DNA of 64,000 nt from Aphrocallistes beatrix (Eukaryota; Porifera; Hexactinellida; Sceptrulophora; Aphrocallistidae), in assembly GCA_963281255.1 (NCBI GenBank), contig OY725499.1, forward strand, positions 2,455,339-2,519,338, read 5' to 3'. The position numbers and the translations under genes are program-made. A model generated the notes under the pieces. It was given only the letters and a program-made list of their open reading frames with translations, did no database searches and was not told the origin of the DNA. Below are positions 49,298 to 62,639 of the stretch, piece by piece; position 1 is the first letter of the stretch; each line of letters begins with the position of its first letter.

Positions 49298-49706
49298 CAG
49301 TCGACTCCACTTAATAGGGTCACATCGGTCGCCTGAGGGTAACATTGGTTAATTATAAGGGAGATATCATCTCTAAATATCTCCATCTTAGTTTTAAAAT
49401 CGAAATCACTCGAAAAATCACCAAATTTATCAATTTTTTAAATTTTGATGAGTAATGATGACGTCATAACAGAGTGATAAGTCATCATTTTTTGATGATA
49501 GTTGCATCATACGTGAGACGTGTTAGTATACAGATTCTATTACTTTTAAAAATGTGACAATGACGTCATAATTCCATGATGAGTCGACATTTTGCTCTGA
49601 ACTCAGAACTTACTGGAGCCATAGCCAAAAAACTCCCACATGCCAAAAATCAGTTTTCTACGCCTGGCAGTTTCTTCAATCAATTCGTTACAGATATATA
49701 TATATA

Positions 49707-51056
49707 CAGTCTGTGTCATAATTATTTAGAATTTTCATACATGACAAATAACCATAAATAGCCAACTGAAATATTTCATAACTCAACTTTTAAGAGTTTT
49801 TCTGCAAGATATGCCTTCTCGTTTATTATTTTGAACCAAATTTTCCAATTTGTTACTTCAATTTCGAAAATTATTTTTTCGTTTTTGATGACGTCATCAT
49901 TTTAGTATTTTTTTGATTTCGTATCTTTTACCCTCATTCATAATTTACTTAGTTGTTTTAGCGTTCGATAATATGTCGCAGCTAAGAAAGAGACGCATAG
50001 TTGATACTCTCCTGACTTCTACAAATTATTCTCCCAAAGAAATTGCTCGTAGGGCAGATGTAAGCTTGGCTACTGTCTACAATATGAAATCTCGACGAAG
50101 GTCACATTCAAAACTTGAGCATAAAAAAGGAGCTGGAAGGCCCAAAACACTTCGAAATAGGATTAAACCTTCTTTATGCCAACAAATCAGAAGGAAACCA
50201 TATTTATCCTTGCGGACTCTCGCTTCGCAAGAATCAATTGGTGCCTCATTTTCGACAGTAGGGAGAGCTCTTCGAGATCTCGATTCTCGACTATTCAAAG
50301 CATTCTCCATCAAAGATTCCAATGCTTAGCGAAAAGAATCGGTTATATCGCATTAAATGGGCCAAAAAGTATGCTTATCAAAAAAAGCGTGGTCTCAAAC
50401 GATATTTTTGGATGAAATGTCTATCTGGCTAAGTCGTGGCAATTTACAGATGTGGACTAAATCTGGAAAAAAAAGACTGGTTCCAACAGTGAAGCATACT
50501 CCAAAGATTAACGTGTGGGCAGCCTTTACTTCGATGGGGACGTTCCCATTATGTATTTTCACCCATAATATGAACTCGGATATGTTCTTATGGATTTTGC
50601 GTACTCATTTAATATCTCAAGCGTGTGTTTTTCAAGAAAACGAATGGCGAGTTGTCATGGATAATGACCCAAAGCACAAGTCTAAGGTAGTTAAGAATTT
50701 TCTAGACGAAAATCTCCAGAATCAGATCCCCTGGCCTTCCCAAAGCCTTGATCTCAATCCATTTGAGAATCTTTTCGGGTAGGTAAAAAGAGAGTTGATG
50801 AAAATAGGTCCTAAAACGATTTCTGAGCTGAAGAAATCCTTAGAAAAAATTTGGAACAACATACAGCCAGAATTTCTCAAGCCTTACTGGAGTTCAATGC
50901 CACGTAGATGTAAAATGGTGATCAATTCGAATGGTCATCCCATTAATTACTAATAATTAACCTATTTACAAACTGTGTTCCAAAATTTAACCTAGTATGT
51001 CGCTTCTTTTTTTAAGTTAGAGAGTTATTTACAATTCTAAATAATTATGACACAGA

Positions 51057-51059
<3 letters not shown>
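49707..51059 (+). mobile_element. Tc1/mariner-type transposon, degenerate
   Basis: Inverted ends CAGTCTGTGTCATAATTATT / AATAATTATGACACAGACTG are flanked by TA; length 1353 bp. A transposase of about 330 codons can be followed in broken frames. From 49973: an HTH region (MSQLRKRRIVDTLL..., SPKEIARRADVSLATVYN) and a second HTH with a GRP-type linker (GAGRPKTLR). After a frameshift near 50310: the DDE core TIFLDEMSIW, VVMDNDPKHKSK and DLNPFENLF, immediately followed by an in-frame stop at 50780-50782, then KRELMKIGPKTISELKKSLE to a stop at 50951-50953. Inactive but recent enough to keep matching ends. Confidence 0.9.
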
Positions 51060-51095
<36 letters not shown>

Positions 51096-51157
51096 ATGGA
51101 CCAAAGTGTAAATTGGCCAAGATTTGTGAATCTTGGCCAGTTTACACTTTGGTCCAT
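51096..51157. repeat. 62-nt hairpin with 29-bp arms and 4-nt loop
   Basis: atggaccaaagtgtaaattg...aagatt / tgtg / aatcttggcc...ctttggtccat pair with one mismatch. It lies between the (TA)n tract after the Tc1 element and the tail of the dispersed repeat. If transcribed it would form a pre-miRNA-sized stem; nothing shows that it is. Confidence 0.9.
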
Positions 51158-53683
51158 AACATATACACAAACAATAATCGAGTTTTAATAGTAAGGATGT
51201 GTTATACTTTTTATATATAATGAATTTCAACCTAAAGAGAAAAGATTACAGAGGAATCCTTTTCTCTCAACTATTTTTCACATGGCTAGAAACCTTCTTT
51301 TTCAAAGGATTTAGGAGTAAACTGAAACAAAGTGATCTTTTTCCATGTCCAAATGAACAATGTTCCCAGAAGTTGTATGAGACATTTGACAAATACTGGA
51401 AATATGAAGTCGAAAAGAAAAAAAATCCTGACATCAAGATTGCACTAGCAAAAACATGCAAACTCTCCTTATCCATCAGTAGCATTGGCCGACTTATTGT
51501 AGGACTATTGTTTGTAGTCCAAGCGCTTCTCGTTTATTACTTTTCTGAACCGGATTCCGAAATTTTTCTGAATATAAGAACTAGCAATGCATATGTTCAA
51601 AGTATAGCTATTGCAATCTTGATCTCCCTTAATAGCATGTTAATAGCAGTCATTAATAGCAGCAGCTCTTACATAGGACTCTGCGTTGGATTGCAAATGA
51701 GAGCTATCTGTATTACGGCTATATTTAAGAAATCCCTCAAAATGCAACAAACTCTACTACATGAAACATCCATAGGCCATATTATTAACCTCGCATCTAA
51801 CGACGTTTTCAAATTGGACTATGGGATTTATTACTGGGACTATATCTGGATTTCTCCTATTTTGACAATAGTCTGCTTGTTAGTGGTCATCATTTATATC
51901 GGACCCATCGGACTGATAGGAGTTGGATACATTATATTACATACACCACTACAGGCATTTCTTGGTTACATATTTGGATATTTGAGATTCCATCAATCAA
52001 AAACAGCTGATATACGCATCCAACTCATGGACCAGATCATCAGAGGAATGCGAGTGATCAAATTCTATGCTTGGGAGATTCCGTTTGTTAAGTACATCAG
52101 TAAGATTCGAAGAAAATAAATATCATACGCTAGCATGTCATGAATCGCACAGAGTACTAACTTTACGTTTTTCAGTTCCAGTCTGTTCATAGGGCTGTTC
52201 TTAATCTACGTCGTTAGTTATCAGATTTCTGATCCATTAAGCACTTCTCAGTTAAGTGCAGCTTTTTTACTTTTCAATGTAATCAGAACTTATCTTGTTT
52301 TGTACATGGGTCAATCGATTTTTATAATCAGAGAAACTGCGATTGCATTGAAAAGGATTCAAAAGATTTTGGATCTTCCAATAGGAGTTAAAGAATTTTT
52401 ACTAAAGTCATGCATCTGGCAAAAAGTAAACAATTCTACCATACAAATTAAAAAATTTACAGCTTCTTGGAATGACACAGGTGATGGTGAATCCAGAAGT
52501 AGAGTTCTAAAATCTATCAATCTTCAACTTTTCCAACCTCAGTTAGCAGTCATTACAGGTCCAATCGGATCAGGAAAGTCGAGTCTCCTCCTAAGTCTGA
52601 TCAGAGAACTTCCAGGCATCTCAGGAGACATCTCAACGAGAGGAGTTCTATCTTATGCTGCGCAAGAACCATGGATATTCTCTGGTACCATCAGAGACAA
52701 CATACTGATTGGGAATCCATTCATATCGACTCGCTACAGTCAGGTTATCGAGGCTTGTTGTTTAAGAGAAGATCTTTCCTCTTTTGGCAAGAGAGATGAG
52801 ACATTGATCGGTGAGAGAGGAATTACGTTGAGTGGCGGTCAGAAGGCCAGGGTGGCCTTAGCTAGGTCAGTCTACCATCAAGCTGATATTTATCTCTTTG
52901 ATGATCCTATCAGTGCTGTAGACGTGAAGGTAGGCCAGAAAATATTCCAAAAATGTATGAAAGAATTCCTCAAAGAAAAACTTGTTATACTTGTAACTCA
53001 CCAGATTGAGTATGTGATGAAAGCAGATCAAGTTCTCGTGTTGGACGAAGGAAAATTAAAATTGAGTGGCACTTATCAACAAATTATTAAGGACGGCTTT
53101 TGTAAAGAATTCCTGCTTTGGAAGTTAATGATGAAACAATAGGACAACGTTTGCAAGATTCAATAATAAATCCAGAATGTGCAACACAAGGTTTCACAGG
53201 TGAATTTAATAAGGATGTCGATAAACAACAGCCATTGACCACCTCACTCAGTGAGGAAGAACACGCAACAACATCCTTCACTCTGATCACGTATATCAGA
53301 TACTTTTGGGCTGGTGGATTCTTACCAACTATTTCCATGTTGCTGCTGACTATCTTGAGCAACGGAGGGATTATCCTCTCTTACTGGTGGATACAGTCTA
53401 CCACACGATGTTTCCAAAACAGAAATCTCACACTTGATGGAAATAATATGACAAACTCAACGCTTACACAATGTCCTTGGTATTACAACATTCACAACTC
53501 CGGATCTCTGAAATTGGTAGCATTATTCACTTTTTCAGGTTTTGCTTTCATGTTTCTTCGCGGGTTCAATTTCTATTACATTGTGCTTCAAGCTAGCAAG
53601 AGACTCCATCAAAGAATGTTAAGGACAGTTTTATACACTCCAATCCATTTCTTTGATACTAACCCCAGTGGTCGCATCCTTAA

Positions 53684-54899
53684 GGTTGGTGTTTCCCATG
53701 CGAAACTTGTTTTTTATTACAAATGTGCCCAAATTGCTTTTTTATCATTTTTAGATCCTTATAGGGGTTCTAAAAAATAATCCCGATTTTTATAACTCCA
53801 GCCCCAATATTTCGCCACTTTGAGCCACTTGTATCACCTGGTGTCGCTCTAAAAACGACACATTTCAAATGCGAAATGTCCCACAGCTATAACCTCTTTC
53901 AACAGTGTCAGATCATCTTTTTAATGCTGAATTCATGCTCAGCACTAGATTTCCAGCAATTTGATATATATATTGGCCATATTTGGAAACATTTTTGTTT
54001 GACCGTGCCTAGCAACGGCCAGAAATTTTTAACATTCCTGACCGTTGCTAGGAAAAGGCAACCAAAAATATTTCCAAATATGGTCAATATATATATCAAA
54101 TTGCTGGAAATTTAGTGCTGAGTACGAATTCAGTATTCAAATAACGACCTGGCATAGTCAAATAAAGTTATAGGTATGGGATTTCGGCGGAAACTGTCGG
54201 ACATGGTCATTTTTGGGCCCCCAGTGATAACTGTCAACTTTTTCACACTTTTGAAGGTGACATGATGTTAAAATATTTGATATGTCATATTTTGAAGTTA
54301 ATTATTACTATAAGTTGTTGATTTAGGATGTTTTGATGTTATTTATTATCAGAATACAGTAAAAACAAATGGAAATCAAGCCTTTCCGAAGAAAATTGCT
54401 TTGTAGCCAGTATTTAGCACTTAAAAAAATCAATTTACAAAGGAGGAATCTCTAGTTACAAAGGTCGTAGAGTTAAAAACTCGACGGTTTTAGAAAGATC
54501 TCGTCACGTAGAACAAAATGATAGAGACAGATTTTTGATATTCTACTTTAGAAAAATATTAAAATATTTTTCCTTACGAAAATCTGCCTCTAAATTTTTA
54601 CAAACGAAATTTGAAAGAAAAAATTATTTGGGTTAAAATTGAAAATTCTATTCCTATTATTTTCTTTATTCAACCATTTTGTGCAAGAATAATTGAGTAT
54701 AAGAGGCATAAGGCATTAAAGTTTCCTTGAATGTCCTCTATAAATTAGGTCATTTGTGAAAAAAAAAAATTTTCTCTTACTTCTTGGGCTCCCGAAAAGT
54801 GTATTTTTGCAGATAACTCATCGAGAATAGTTTCCACCAAAAATTTCAGGATATAATAATGAAAACTTTTAAAGTTAGTTCTGGAAGGAAACACCAACC
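53684..54899. mobile_element. TTAA-flanked transposon inside the ABCC gene
   Basis: Inverted ends GGTTGGTGTTTCC / GGAAACACCAACC are flanked by TTAA on both sides (53680-53683 and 54900-54903). Conceptual removal with one TTAA joins GRIL to NRFSKD exactly in the ABCC frame. TTAA duplication is typical of piggyBac and Kolobok; the G-rich ends do not decide between them. It is non-coding and carries an internal hairpin at 53924-54137. Confidence 0.88.
53924..54137. repeat. Hairpin nested in the TTAA element
   Basis: Arms of about 95 bp (tgctgaattcatgctcagca..., atttccagcaatttgatata...) are inverted around a short centre with gaccgtgcctagcaacggcc / gaccgttgctagg. It is probably another fold-back element inserted within the first. 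Confidence 0.85.
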
Positions 54900-56350
54900 T
54901 TAACAGGTTCTCCAAAGATTTCGGTTTTCTGGATGAGCAACTTCCCATGTTATTCTACGACTTCTGGCAATATTCAACTTATTGCATTGACATTGTGATA
55001 GCTAGCAGTTTAGTTCAGTATTACTTATTGCTACCTTTCAATGTGTTAGTGCTGTGCACGTTAGGGTTTAGATATTGGTACCTCAAAACTTGTTCACAAG
55101 TGAAACGTTTGGAAAGCATTGCTCGTAGTCCTCTCTACTCCCACATCTCCCTCACCCTACAAGGCCTCACCACGATACGCTCTCTCTCTTTGGAATCAAG
55201 AGAAAAGATTTCCATTACTTTCTAGACGAACACTCGCGTGCATGGTATAATTATTTAGCTTGTAATAGGTGGTTTGGAATACGAATTGACTTTCTGACTG
55301 TATTTGTGGTAACTTTTGGAATATTCTCTGCTATCATTGCCAAACACTTCCTTGGAAGGAACGAACTCATCGAATTTTCGATTCCTCTCATCTTATCTTT
55401 ACCGATAGCATTACAAAATGTGGTGAGACTTAGCGGAGACGTAGACATCTTGATGGTGTCTGTAGATCGAATATTGAAGTACTGCAAACTGAAACAAGAG
55501 AATTCTCAAAAGATACACGAATGCAAACAGAACTCTGTTTCACTTCTTAAAGGAACTAATGGAAGAATCCAATTTAACCAAGTCTGCTTCAAATATTCGA
55601 AAGATCTCCCATACTCACTCATCGACGTTTCTCTTTACATCCGACCAGGAGAGAAGGTAGGGATCATCGGGAGAACAGGTGCAGGGAAATCTTCTCTCTT
55701 CAGTTTGCTCTTCCTCCTCAATGGAATATCTGCTGGTCGCATTATGATTGATAACGAAGATATCTCAACTCTGAATCTGTTTCAGCATCGCAAGAGACTG
55801 TCTATCATCCCGCAGGACCCCTTTCTCTTCACTGGGACACTTCGCTATAATTTGGATCCATTTGAAGAGTTTGGCTCAGAAGAGATTTGGGATGCTCTCA
55901 CAAAGTCCCATCTATGCAATATGGTTCAATCTCTGCCTGATCAGCTGATGACGAGTGTGGCGGAAGATGGACATAACTTCTCTGCAGGGGAGCGTCAACT
56001 CTTATGCTTAGCTCGAGCAATTCTCAGAAAGAACAAAATAATTCTGATAGACGAAGCGACTGCTAATGTTGACTTGCGAACTGACGGACGCATTAGTCCA
56101 GCAGGCTATTCGGAGTCACTTTTCAGATTGTTCAGTACTCACAATTGCACATCGCATTGAGACGATTATAGATTCAGACAGAATTGTAGTGCTAGAGAGA
56201 GGCAGGATTATCGAGATAGATGTTCCATTCTTGATGCTCGAGAGGGAGACTAGCTATCTGAGCCTTCTTCTCTCTCACCTCGATCCGAGAAATGAAGCAC
56301 AGTTGCGCAATGCAGCAAGAATGAGCTACTCTATCAAAAACACTAAATAA

Positions 56351-57156
56351 TTCGCGTGTTTATATACTTCTTTTGTTTAAAATTTCAAACTTACAGTTGT
56401 CTGTTATTTCTTTTCGGGTACTTTAGGCCCTATTATCTACTATCTGTTTTTGCATACCAGTACATATTAATGCTCATGATTATAAAATGTTAATATCGAT
56501 AATATGATTTGGAAGGGACTCTATAAATTCCCATGTTTTGATATAGTGAAGTTTCTGCAAATGACACTTTGATGTTGTCACGCGAGAATAAAACATATCT
56601 CCAAAATCTATAAATTTAAAGTATGACTTCATCACCATCGATTTCAATCAGTGATCAGTGAGAACATCGCTGCTGCATTCGATAAATTTGTCCCGCTGTA
56701 TCTTTGAAAATTTTGTTGGAGAAACCCAAAATTTTTCGTTCGTTGAAAATTGAAATTTTTGTGATGAAATAAGAATATAATTTTTAAAATGTCGGTCGAC
56801 AGACCGATAGTGCAGCTTCAGGAAGTGACTCGGTGTAATATGAAATGTAAATATCGGAATACATCGTGAAAAACTCATTTTAAGGCATTTAACGTGTGAA
56901 AATCGGAATCTACATATTAAAATACCCTATATTAGCCGTTGAGAACTCGCTTTTAACTCAGAATATAATTTTTTTCAAAAGGTGTGAAAATATGTATATA
57001 TCAATGTTAATAACTTATAAATATTCACATTATTACTTTCAAAGCGCGAAAATCGGATCCTACATCCCGATATATCCTACATTAGTCGTTGAGATCTTAT
57101 TTATATCTTTAAACAAAGCTTTGCGGTGGTGGTGTTAAAATATAGATATATATGTA
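56351..57156. other. Intergenic, nothing recognised
   Basis: AT-rich DNA. Two weakly similar blocks at 56895-56955 and 57045-57100 (cgaaaatcgga.cctacat...atatcctacattagtcgttgag) are a diverged direct repeat. No gene. Confidence 0.4.
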
Positions 57157-57344
57157 CAGTCGACTCCGCTTAATAGGGCCACATCGGTTAGAGGACATTT
57201 TGCCCCGATTAAGCGGAGGACCCTATTAACCGAATATATTTTTTATTAGCTTCTATGTGTGAGAGCTATTCCGGTCCTGCCAAAAGTGGCCCGATTAAGC
57301 GGCTGACCTGATTAAACAGTGACCCTATTAAGCGGAGTCGACTG
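57157..57344. mobile_element. TA-type MITE, CAGTCGACTCCGCTTAATAG
   Basis: Ends CAGTCGACTCCGCTTAATAG and exact inverse cctattaagcggagtcgactg, flanked by TA; 188 bp, with further internal ccgattaagcgg repeats. A solo end is at 49298-49330. Confidence 0.9.
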
Positions 57345-57427
57345 TACTTATAAAAACCGGAAGTGATGAGATTTTGCGAAACACCATAAAGAGATCCTAC
57401 ATGCGAAATTTGGTAAATGTCATTTAC

Positions 57428-57515
57428 AGTAGATATTGGATATAGTGATAGTACCCGAACAGAGAAAGTTGGTCAATTACGTATCCTAGTATATCCAATA
57501 TACCACTACATTCAA
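57428..57515. repeat. TAGATATTGGATA short inverted repeat, copy 2
   Basis: cagtagatattggatatagtgatag...tatatccaatataccactac, matching the small palindromic unit at 7314-7410. Confidence 0.55.
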
Positions 57516-57564
57516 AATCTAACGTATACTATATTCTAACAGTAAATAATCACTTCTACAAATA

Positions 57565-58100
<536 letters not shown>

Positions 58101-58320
58101 TTTCGACGTATAGGTTAACAGTGATGAATTATGAATTTCCCGTATTAACCCATTCACATCTCAGTTATATGCGAAAAATTTCATAATAAAAACACTGAAG
58201 TGTCCTTAAACGACCTCTGAAAATCACCAATTTGTCACAAATATAACCTATTGCACATATGGTGACTAATCAAAATTTTAACAACGGATATGGGTACTTT
58301 GACACCATATTTATACTTGA

Positions 58321-58545
58321 ATTGTTATAATATACTCAATTTAATCAGTAACAGATCACTTTATAAGTTTTGAACTTAATTACTCTCCTTCAAGATTAAG
58401 TATTTTCAGCATTTGCGATCCTATGCCACATGTCACGAGTTATCACCATTGTATATGATGCCATTGGTGGTATGAGGTGGCACAGTTTAAAAATGTTCAA
58501 CCTTGTGAGTGATCGAGTTGAAAGATTATAAAGTGATCAATATAT
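58321..58545. mobile_element. Partial copy of the TATTCGTACACC MITE family
   Basis: gttataatatactcaattta..., ccacatgtcacgagttatca and accattgtatatgatgcca match the interiors at 3195-3500 and 43031-43504. Termini are missing. Confidence 0.5.
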
Positions 58546-58936
58546 ATATATACACTAGCCGGACTCGACCACTACGAAAACCGCCATACAAATAGTATTA
58601 AATTTGGTTTATCCATGTTATGCGATATGTTGTCAATTCGCCAACATCTCTCATGCGAGATGTTGGTGTGTGAAAAGGTGGCTTCATCTACGTATTCATT
58701 ACTATGGTTTCTAGGTTGAAGAATACTTTTGTGAACAAATTCTAATCACTATTGTACCCATTAGTTGTTTGTTATTTGTCCGTATCCCAAATGTAATACA
58801 AATGTATAAATAATATATGTAAGAACTTATTTCTCTGAACTAAATCAATCGAAATACTAACCAATTAGAACTTTCTAGGTCTAAGTACATGTAAGAGAGT
58901 GACAACTAGGAATAACCAAATACACTACAAAATTGA

Positions 58937-59767
58937 CTAAACTGTGTTTTGAAGATTTGAAGTTTCTTCAAGTTGTATCTTTTTGTTTCTCATTCCATCG
59001 TAATGGTAACAAGTTGTATTTATCAGAGTTTTTAGTGTAAAATGATTTCCGAGCAAGAGTGTATGTCCAATGAGCTGGAAGTATTGGGGTCCGTATTGAT
59101 GGATTAGATTAATTTTCTTTTCGATGTTCTTTTCTGGAATCTCAAGGTTGCCAAATTTTAGAATTAATAATGGGGTTAATTCTATAAAATCCCCTTGTAT
59201 CCGTATAACATCATTCTGACGCTTGCAGGTTCTACATACGAGAGATGTTAGCGTATTTTCAATAGCAGACTGGCAGTTGTGTAAGGTTGTAATGTTAACT
59301 ATCTTTGAAATTTCTTGAGCGCAACCCGAACACTTCATCTTTTGTTCATATTTCATGTAATTTAATCCAATGATAGATAAATGTTTACCATAGAGTACTC
59401 GGATCCAAAGAAATCAATAGTGCAATTTTTTTGCCGAATGTCCAGTTTCTTTGATAGCCAATAGGGTAATGAATCGAAATTCCTTTGCTGTATATTCGTT
59501 AAAAAGTCGCTCAAGGCACTACTTGCCTTAGTTGGTAGATATCTTAGTGCTGATCTAATAGGGTTGATGTGCAGACTAATAAGTGATATTATAAAATTGT
59601 CGATTGGACATGTATTTACTAATTTTGTATGTATGTAATTACCTCCCCATTCAACACAAAGCGGTTCTAGTTGTGAAAAGGAAAGAGCGAGGTCAGATAC
59701 TTCACTTGACTGACTTTTAGAGGAATAGCTTTGCATTTCTTTCTGTGCAATATTTATATCTGCGTCA
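58937..59767 (-). pseudogene. USP-like cysteine protease domain of the Ginger element
   Basis: Two overlapping frames (59736-59362 and 59356-58937) with one frameshift. The first has WGGNYIHTKLVNTCPIDNFI, with the presumptive nucleophile Cys in NTCPIDNF. The second has two CxxC pairs (CSGC, CRTC), like the zinc knuckle in ubiquitin-specific proteases, then GNHFTLKTLINTTCYHYDGM with the presumptive catalytic His in GNHF. Cysteine proteases of OTU/ULP type are known in Ginger elements; the USP-like reading here is inference from Cys/His order. Confidence 0.6.
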
Positions 59768-60337
59768 TCATCGAATGGATTTGGGGAAAAATGTGACTTT
59801 GGGAGACTTTTTGTGAAAAGTTATTAGTTTGGACTTTAATTTGCGTGGTTCTAAAAGAGTATTCTTATCACCAGAGTTTTTACAGTTGGCATTAGATTTA
59901 AGATGACACCCAGAAGAACAATAATATCCACGAACCTTACAACAAGGACAATATTTCGTTGCACAATTTCCTCTACACTGGTATATTATTTTTCGACCAT
60001 GGGAAAAAAGCTTAGAAATTGTATACATCTTAATTTCAACTGGAGGAATATCTTGAATAGTTAAATAACATGAGTCTGTCCAGTGTTCGAATTCGCATCT
60101 TGAGTATTTCCGATCTAAAGTCCCCTTGTTCGTTCCTATACGATAGGAATTGTTTGAAACTTCAGTAATTACACCGAAAATATGGGTTGGACTTAGTTTG
60201 CCTCTATCCACTTTTGGGATTGTTACCCTCACATTATCTCCCAAAGCCACTGGACAAAGCCTTGAGGCTGTGTTAGAAAGCATTTTATCCGCTTGAAGTT
60301 TCTGTGCTCGTTGTACAGCAAGTTGGGTGTGTTCCTC
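59768..60337 (-). pseudogene. C-terminal part of the Ginger integrase, with Cys-rich motif
   Basis: Coding resumes after the nested insertion at EEHTQLAVQRAQKLQADKML. It contains a KRBA2-type segment (VALGDNVRVTIPKVDRGKLS, then FGVITEVSNNSYRIGTNKGT) and a CXC-like cysteine cluster (CRGNCATKYCPCC, then CSSGCH) near residues 130-160. The ATG at 60367 lies in the inserted repeat and is not the original start. It ends by frameshift into the protease frame. Confidence 0.75.
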
Positions 60338-60821
60338 CAGGGCAGTTAACCGGTTAACCGATGTCAATATTAATTAGTATAATTATGGATTTGTTGACTA
60401 ATATTTAACCAGATATTGAAAAATTTCCAATCTTCAGTGGTCTCGAAATATAATATTTGGTTAGAAAAATTGTAATAATATTGTAATATCAAAATTTTCT
60501 AATATTCATGAATCTTCATCGAAAAACAATGAAATTAGTCTAAATATTTAGAAAATAAAGCAGAACTGCTAACTGATCCAAAATTTTCCTAACTGTAAAC
60601 CGTGGTTGACGGCGTTTAGCCGGTTAACCGGTTAACCGAATCCAGCCTTGTAGGGAATTTCCCGTCTTGGGAAACCACTATCGCTATACAGTTGAGTAGA
60701 TTATTATAATATTCGATTTCTATAGAGTTTTAGTTATGTTAGTGAATTGTGAGTGTACTATTTATTTATGCCGTGAATGTAGCGGCCCGAATGGTCGGAG
60801 GGCCCATTTCCGACACCTATG
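60338..60821. mobile_element. Composite insertion: hAT-like MITE plus truncated P-type MITE
   Basis: 60338-60650 has ends with CAGGGC.GTTAACCGG and its inverse (ccggttaaccgaatccagcc). 60651-60821 is the first half of the P-type MITE described at 6482-6809, in reverse, ending CCTATG at 60821. Together they interrupt the integrase frame after ...ARKALTKS. No clean target duplication remains. Confidence 0.65.
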
Positions 60822-61740
60822 CCTGTTATAGAGGATTTTGTAAGGGCTTTTCTTGCAACCGCTATGTATAGTGGTGCTTTCATGTAGGCGACCCTTTCCA
60901 GTTCACTTACCCAATTTGATTGTTGAAATTTATCAAGTAAGCAAGAAAGAATATTTTCTATGCGTTTGTTAGCACTCTCAATAGACCCTTGAGATTGTGG
61001 ATATCGTGGCTTACCGTGAATGATCTTTGTTGATGGACATAATTGATTTAGAGTAAATAACAATAGATTATTGTCAAATTCTTTTCCGTTGTCACTCTGT
61101 AGGATATTAGGAGCACCCATCATATAAAAAATACTTGTTAGAACATTAGAAACTTCTTCAGCACATTTTCTCTTCAATGGGCGTAACACTAACCATTTAG
61201 TAAAGTGATCTTGATAATTCAGTATCCAATTATATTCACCATCTGGATTAGTTCTCATATCTATCAGATCGACCTGACCTCTAGCACCAAATTCGTTAGG
61301 TAATATCGGGTTGGTCACAAGTGTCTTCTGTGACTTTTTCATGAGCCTAGACTGATGTTTTGTACTAGGCGAAAGAAATAACTTGACAAACTCAAAATTT
61401 ATAAAATACCCTTGTTCTTTAATTTTGGCATGTACAGCTTTACAACCTGCATAACCAACCTGCTACCAACACCAAAATATTTTGTCAAATAAATTCTCAA
61501 GCGGGACCATGATAAGTGATCGGTTCGCAGTTCCTTTCCAATATGGGTCAATGTAGCGTAATTCTTTTACATCGTTTAGCTCAATAACATGAAAATTTTG
61601 GTTCGCTCATCTCTTTTAGTTATGGGGCCATTATCCAACATTTCGATAAGCTTTTCGATTTTCGATTTTGTCCAGATCCGGCATTGGGGATTCTTCATTT
61701 TGGTCTTAACAAGTTCTTCAAATTTCTTTTGATATATGTA
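60822..61740 (-). pseudogene. Integrase catalytic region of the Ginger element
   Basis: A Gypsy/KRBA2-like rve core: RGQVDLIDM (first Asp), YNWILNYQDHFTKWLVLRPL, LQSDNGKEF (second Asp), HGKPRYPQSQGSIESANKRI (Glu). The N-terminal part continues to about 61740 in shifted frames (KMKNPQCRIWTKSKIEKLIE, then VIELNDVKELRYIDPYWKG). The DDE triad is intact, but at least two frameshifts and a stop near 61460 break the upstream part, so this copy is dead. Confidence 0.85.
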
Positions 61741-61947
61741 TCAGTCATTGCAAATAATAATCTTAAACATAATAGCACTTATACTATTTATGGAATGACA
61801 ATGTCCTGTGACTATTAATAGAAACCATAAACACAACCTAGAAACATATCAATGAATACATGCCATACCTTTTCACACACCAACATCTCGCATGAAAGAT
61901 GTTGGTGAATTGACAACATCTTCCAAATAACAACATCTCGCATAACA

Positions 61948-62639
61948 TCCACAATGAAATACGTACTCAAATTGTAAGAAATACTCAACTTTTGATTTCA
62001 AATTCGTAATCTACACATTCTAATTATTCAAAATTGAGAGCTTCAACTCAATTACTAACTCCCAAGTTTAAAAATCTACATCCGATACCTGATGCTACTT
62101 CTCCCTAGTCAGGGCCATTAAATAAGATGGCGATTAGTGACACAAAATGGCACAGGTTGGAGGTATTAAAAAGTACATGACACATGTGCCTACGGTACAT
62201 GACACATGTGCCTACGGTACATAGGCACATGTGTCATGTACCGTAGGCGCATGTGTTGTGTACTTTTTAATATATGCAGGTTGATAATATTCTACATGGG
62301 AATAAGTATTTGTGTTGAAAGCTTAAAACAGCGGTAGGCAACCTGGGGCCCACGAGACTCTTCCAAAACACTCTATTATGAGGCCCTTTATACGTCTTAT
62401 TTGTTTTTAATAAACATAGTCGAATTTACTAATTAATACTTAATACATACAAAATATCAAAAGAATAGTTAATCACAATATTGAGACTTGAAAGACTAGA
62501 CTTAGTTTGAGGGACAGACTAGATTTATGCATACAGACACGCCGCATACACACATTCAGCAACCATCAGTAGGTTTAGCCCTCACTCAGATTGTAAACCC
62601 CCTGTGAACATATTAGCATGGATTCGGGGGGTATATAAA
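61948..62639. other. Repeat debris
   Basis: 61981-62160 resembles the TATTCGTACACC MITE interior. 62164-62270 is a hairpin. 62333-62400 (gcggtaggcaacctggggcc) looks like a hAT terminus. 62495-62515 is a relic of the 46.6-kb minisatellite. No gene. Confidence 0.5.
62164..62270. repeat. Hairpin with internal duplication
   Basis: attaaaaagtacatgacaca, then cctacggtacat twice, are answered by aggcacatgtgtcatgtacc and gcatgtgttgtgtacttttt. The left arm holds a tandem 22-bp duplication of gacacatgtgcctacggtac-type units. Confidence 0.85.

Larger units (their letters stand above)
49298..51190. repeat. Composite repeat locus split by a Tc1-like element
   Basis: 49298-49330 is a solo CAGTCGACTCCACTTAATAG end (the complete relative is 57157-57344). 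49330-49700 is the inverse of 7890-8300, and 51165-51190 is the inverse of 7845-7885. The repeat's AT core is where the element 49707-51059 inserted, giving (TA)n on both sides (49695-49706 and 51060-51090). Confidence 0.7.
51220..56350 (+). pseudogene. ABCC/MRP4-like transporter, multiply broken
   Basis: Nearly full-length ABCC (about 1300 codons) in pieces: TMD1 51220-52300; NBD1 about 52500-53090 with GPIGSGKSS, LSGGQKAR, IYLFDDP and THQIEY; TMD2 53250-55500; NBD2 about 55560-56340 with GRTGAGKSS, FSAGERQ, IILIDEAT and AHRIET. ABCC4-type proteins export organic anions and nucleotides. Lesions: in-frame TAA (52117-52119) and TGA (52141-52143) in a region otherwise colinear with coding sequence; a 1-nt loss near 53110; a 1216-bp transposon at 53684-54899; a 1-nt loss near 55215; and a small insertion near 56090 (gacggac looks like a 4-nt duplication). 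Treating 52100-52178 as an intron does not help because it shifts the frame. I read this as a recent pseudogene. Confidence 0.88.
58616..61947 (-). mobile_element. Ginger-type DNA transposon with 4-bp duplication TCCA
   Basis: Terminal inverted repeats start TGTTATGCGA.ATGTTG and continue through CAACATCTC.CATGCGAGATG and GTGTGTGAAAAGGT; they are flanked by a perfect TCCA duplication (58612-58615 and 61948-61951). TGTNR ends, a 4-bp duplication and a Gypsy-like integrase are the Ginger hallmarks. The right end carries an extra 17-bp repeat. Coding is on the minus strand (about 61740-58937) and interrupted at 60338-60821 by other elements. Confidence 0.9.
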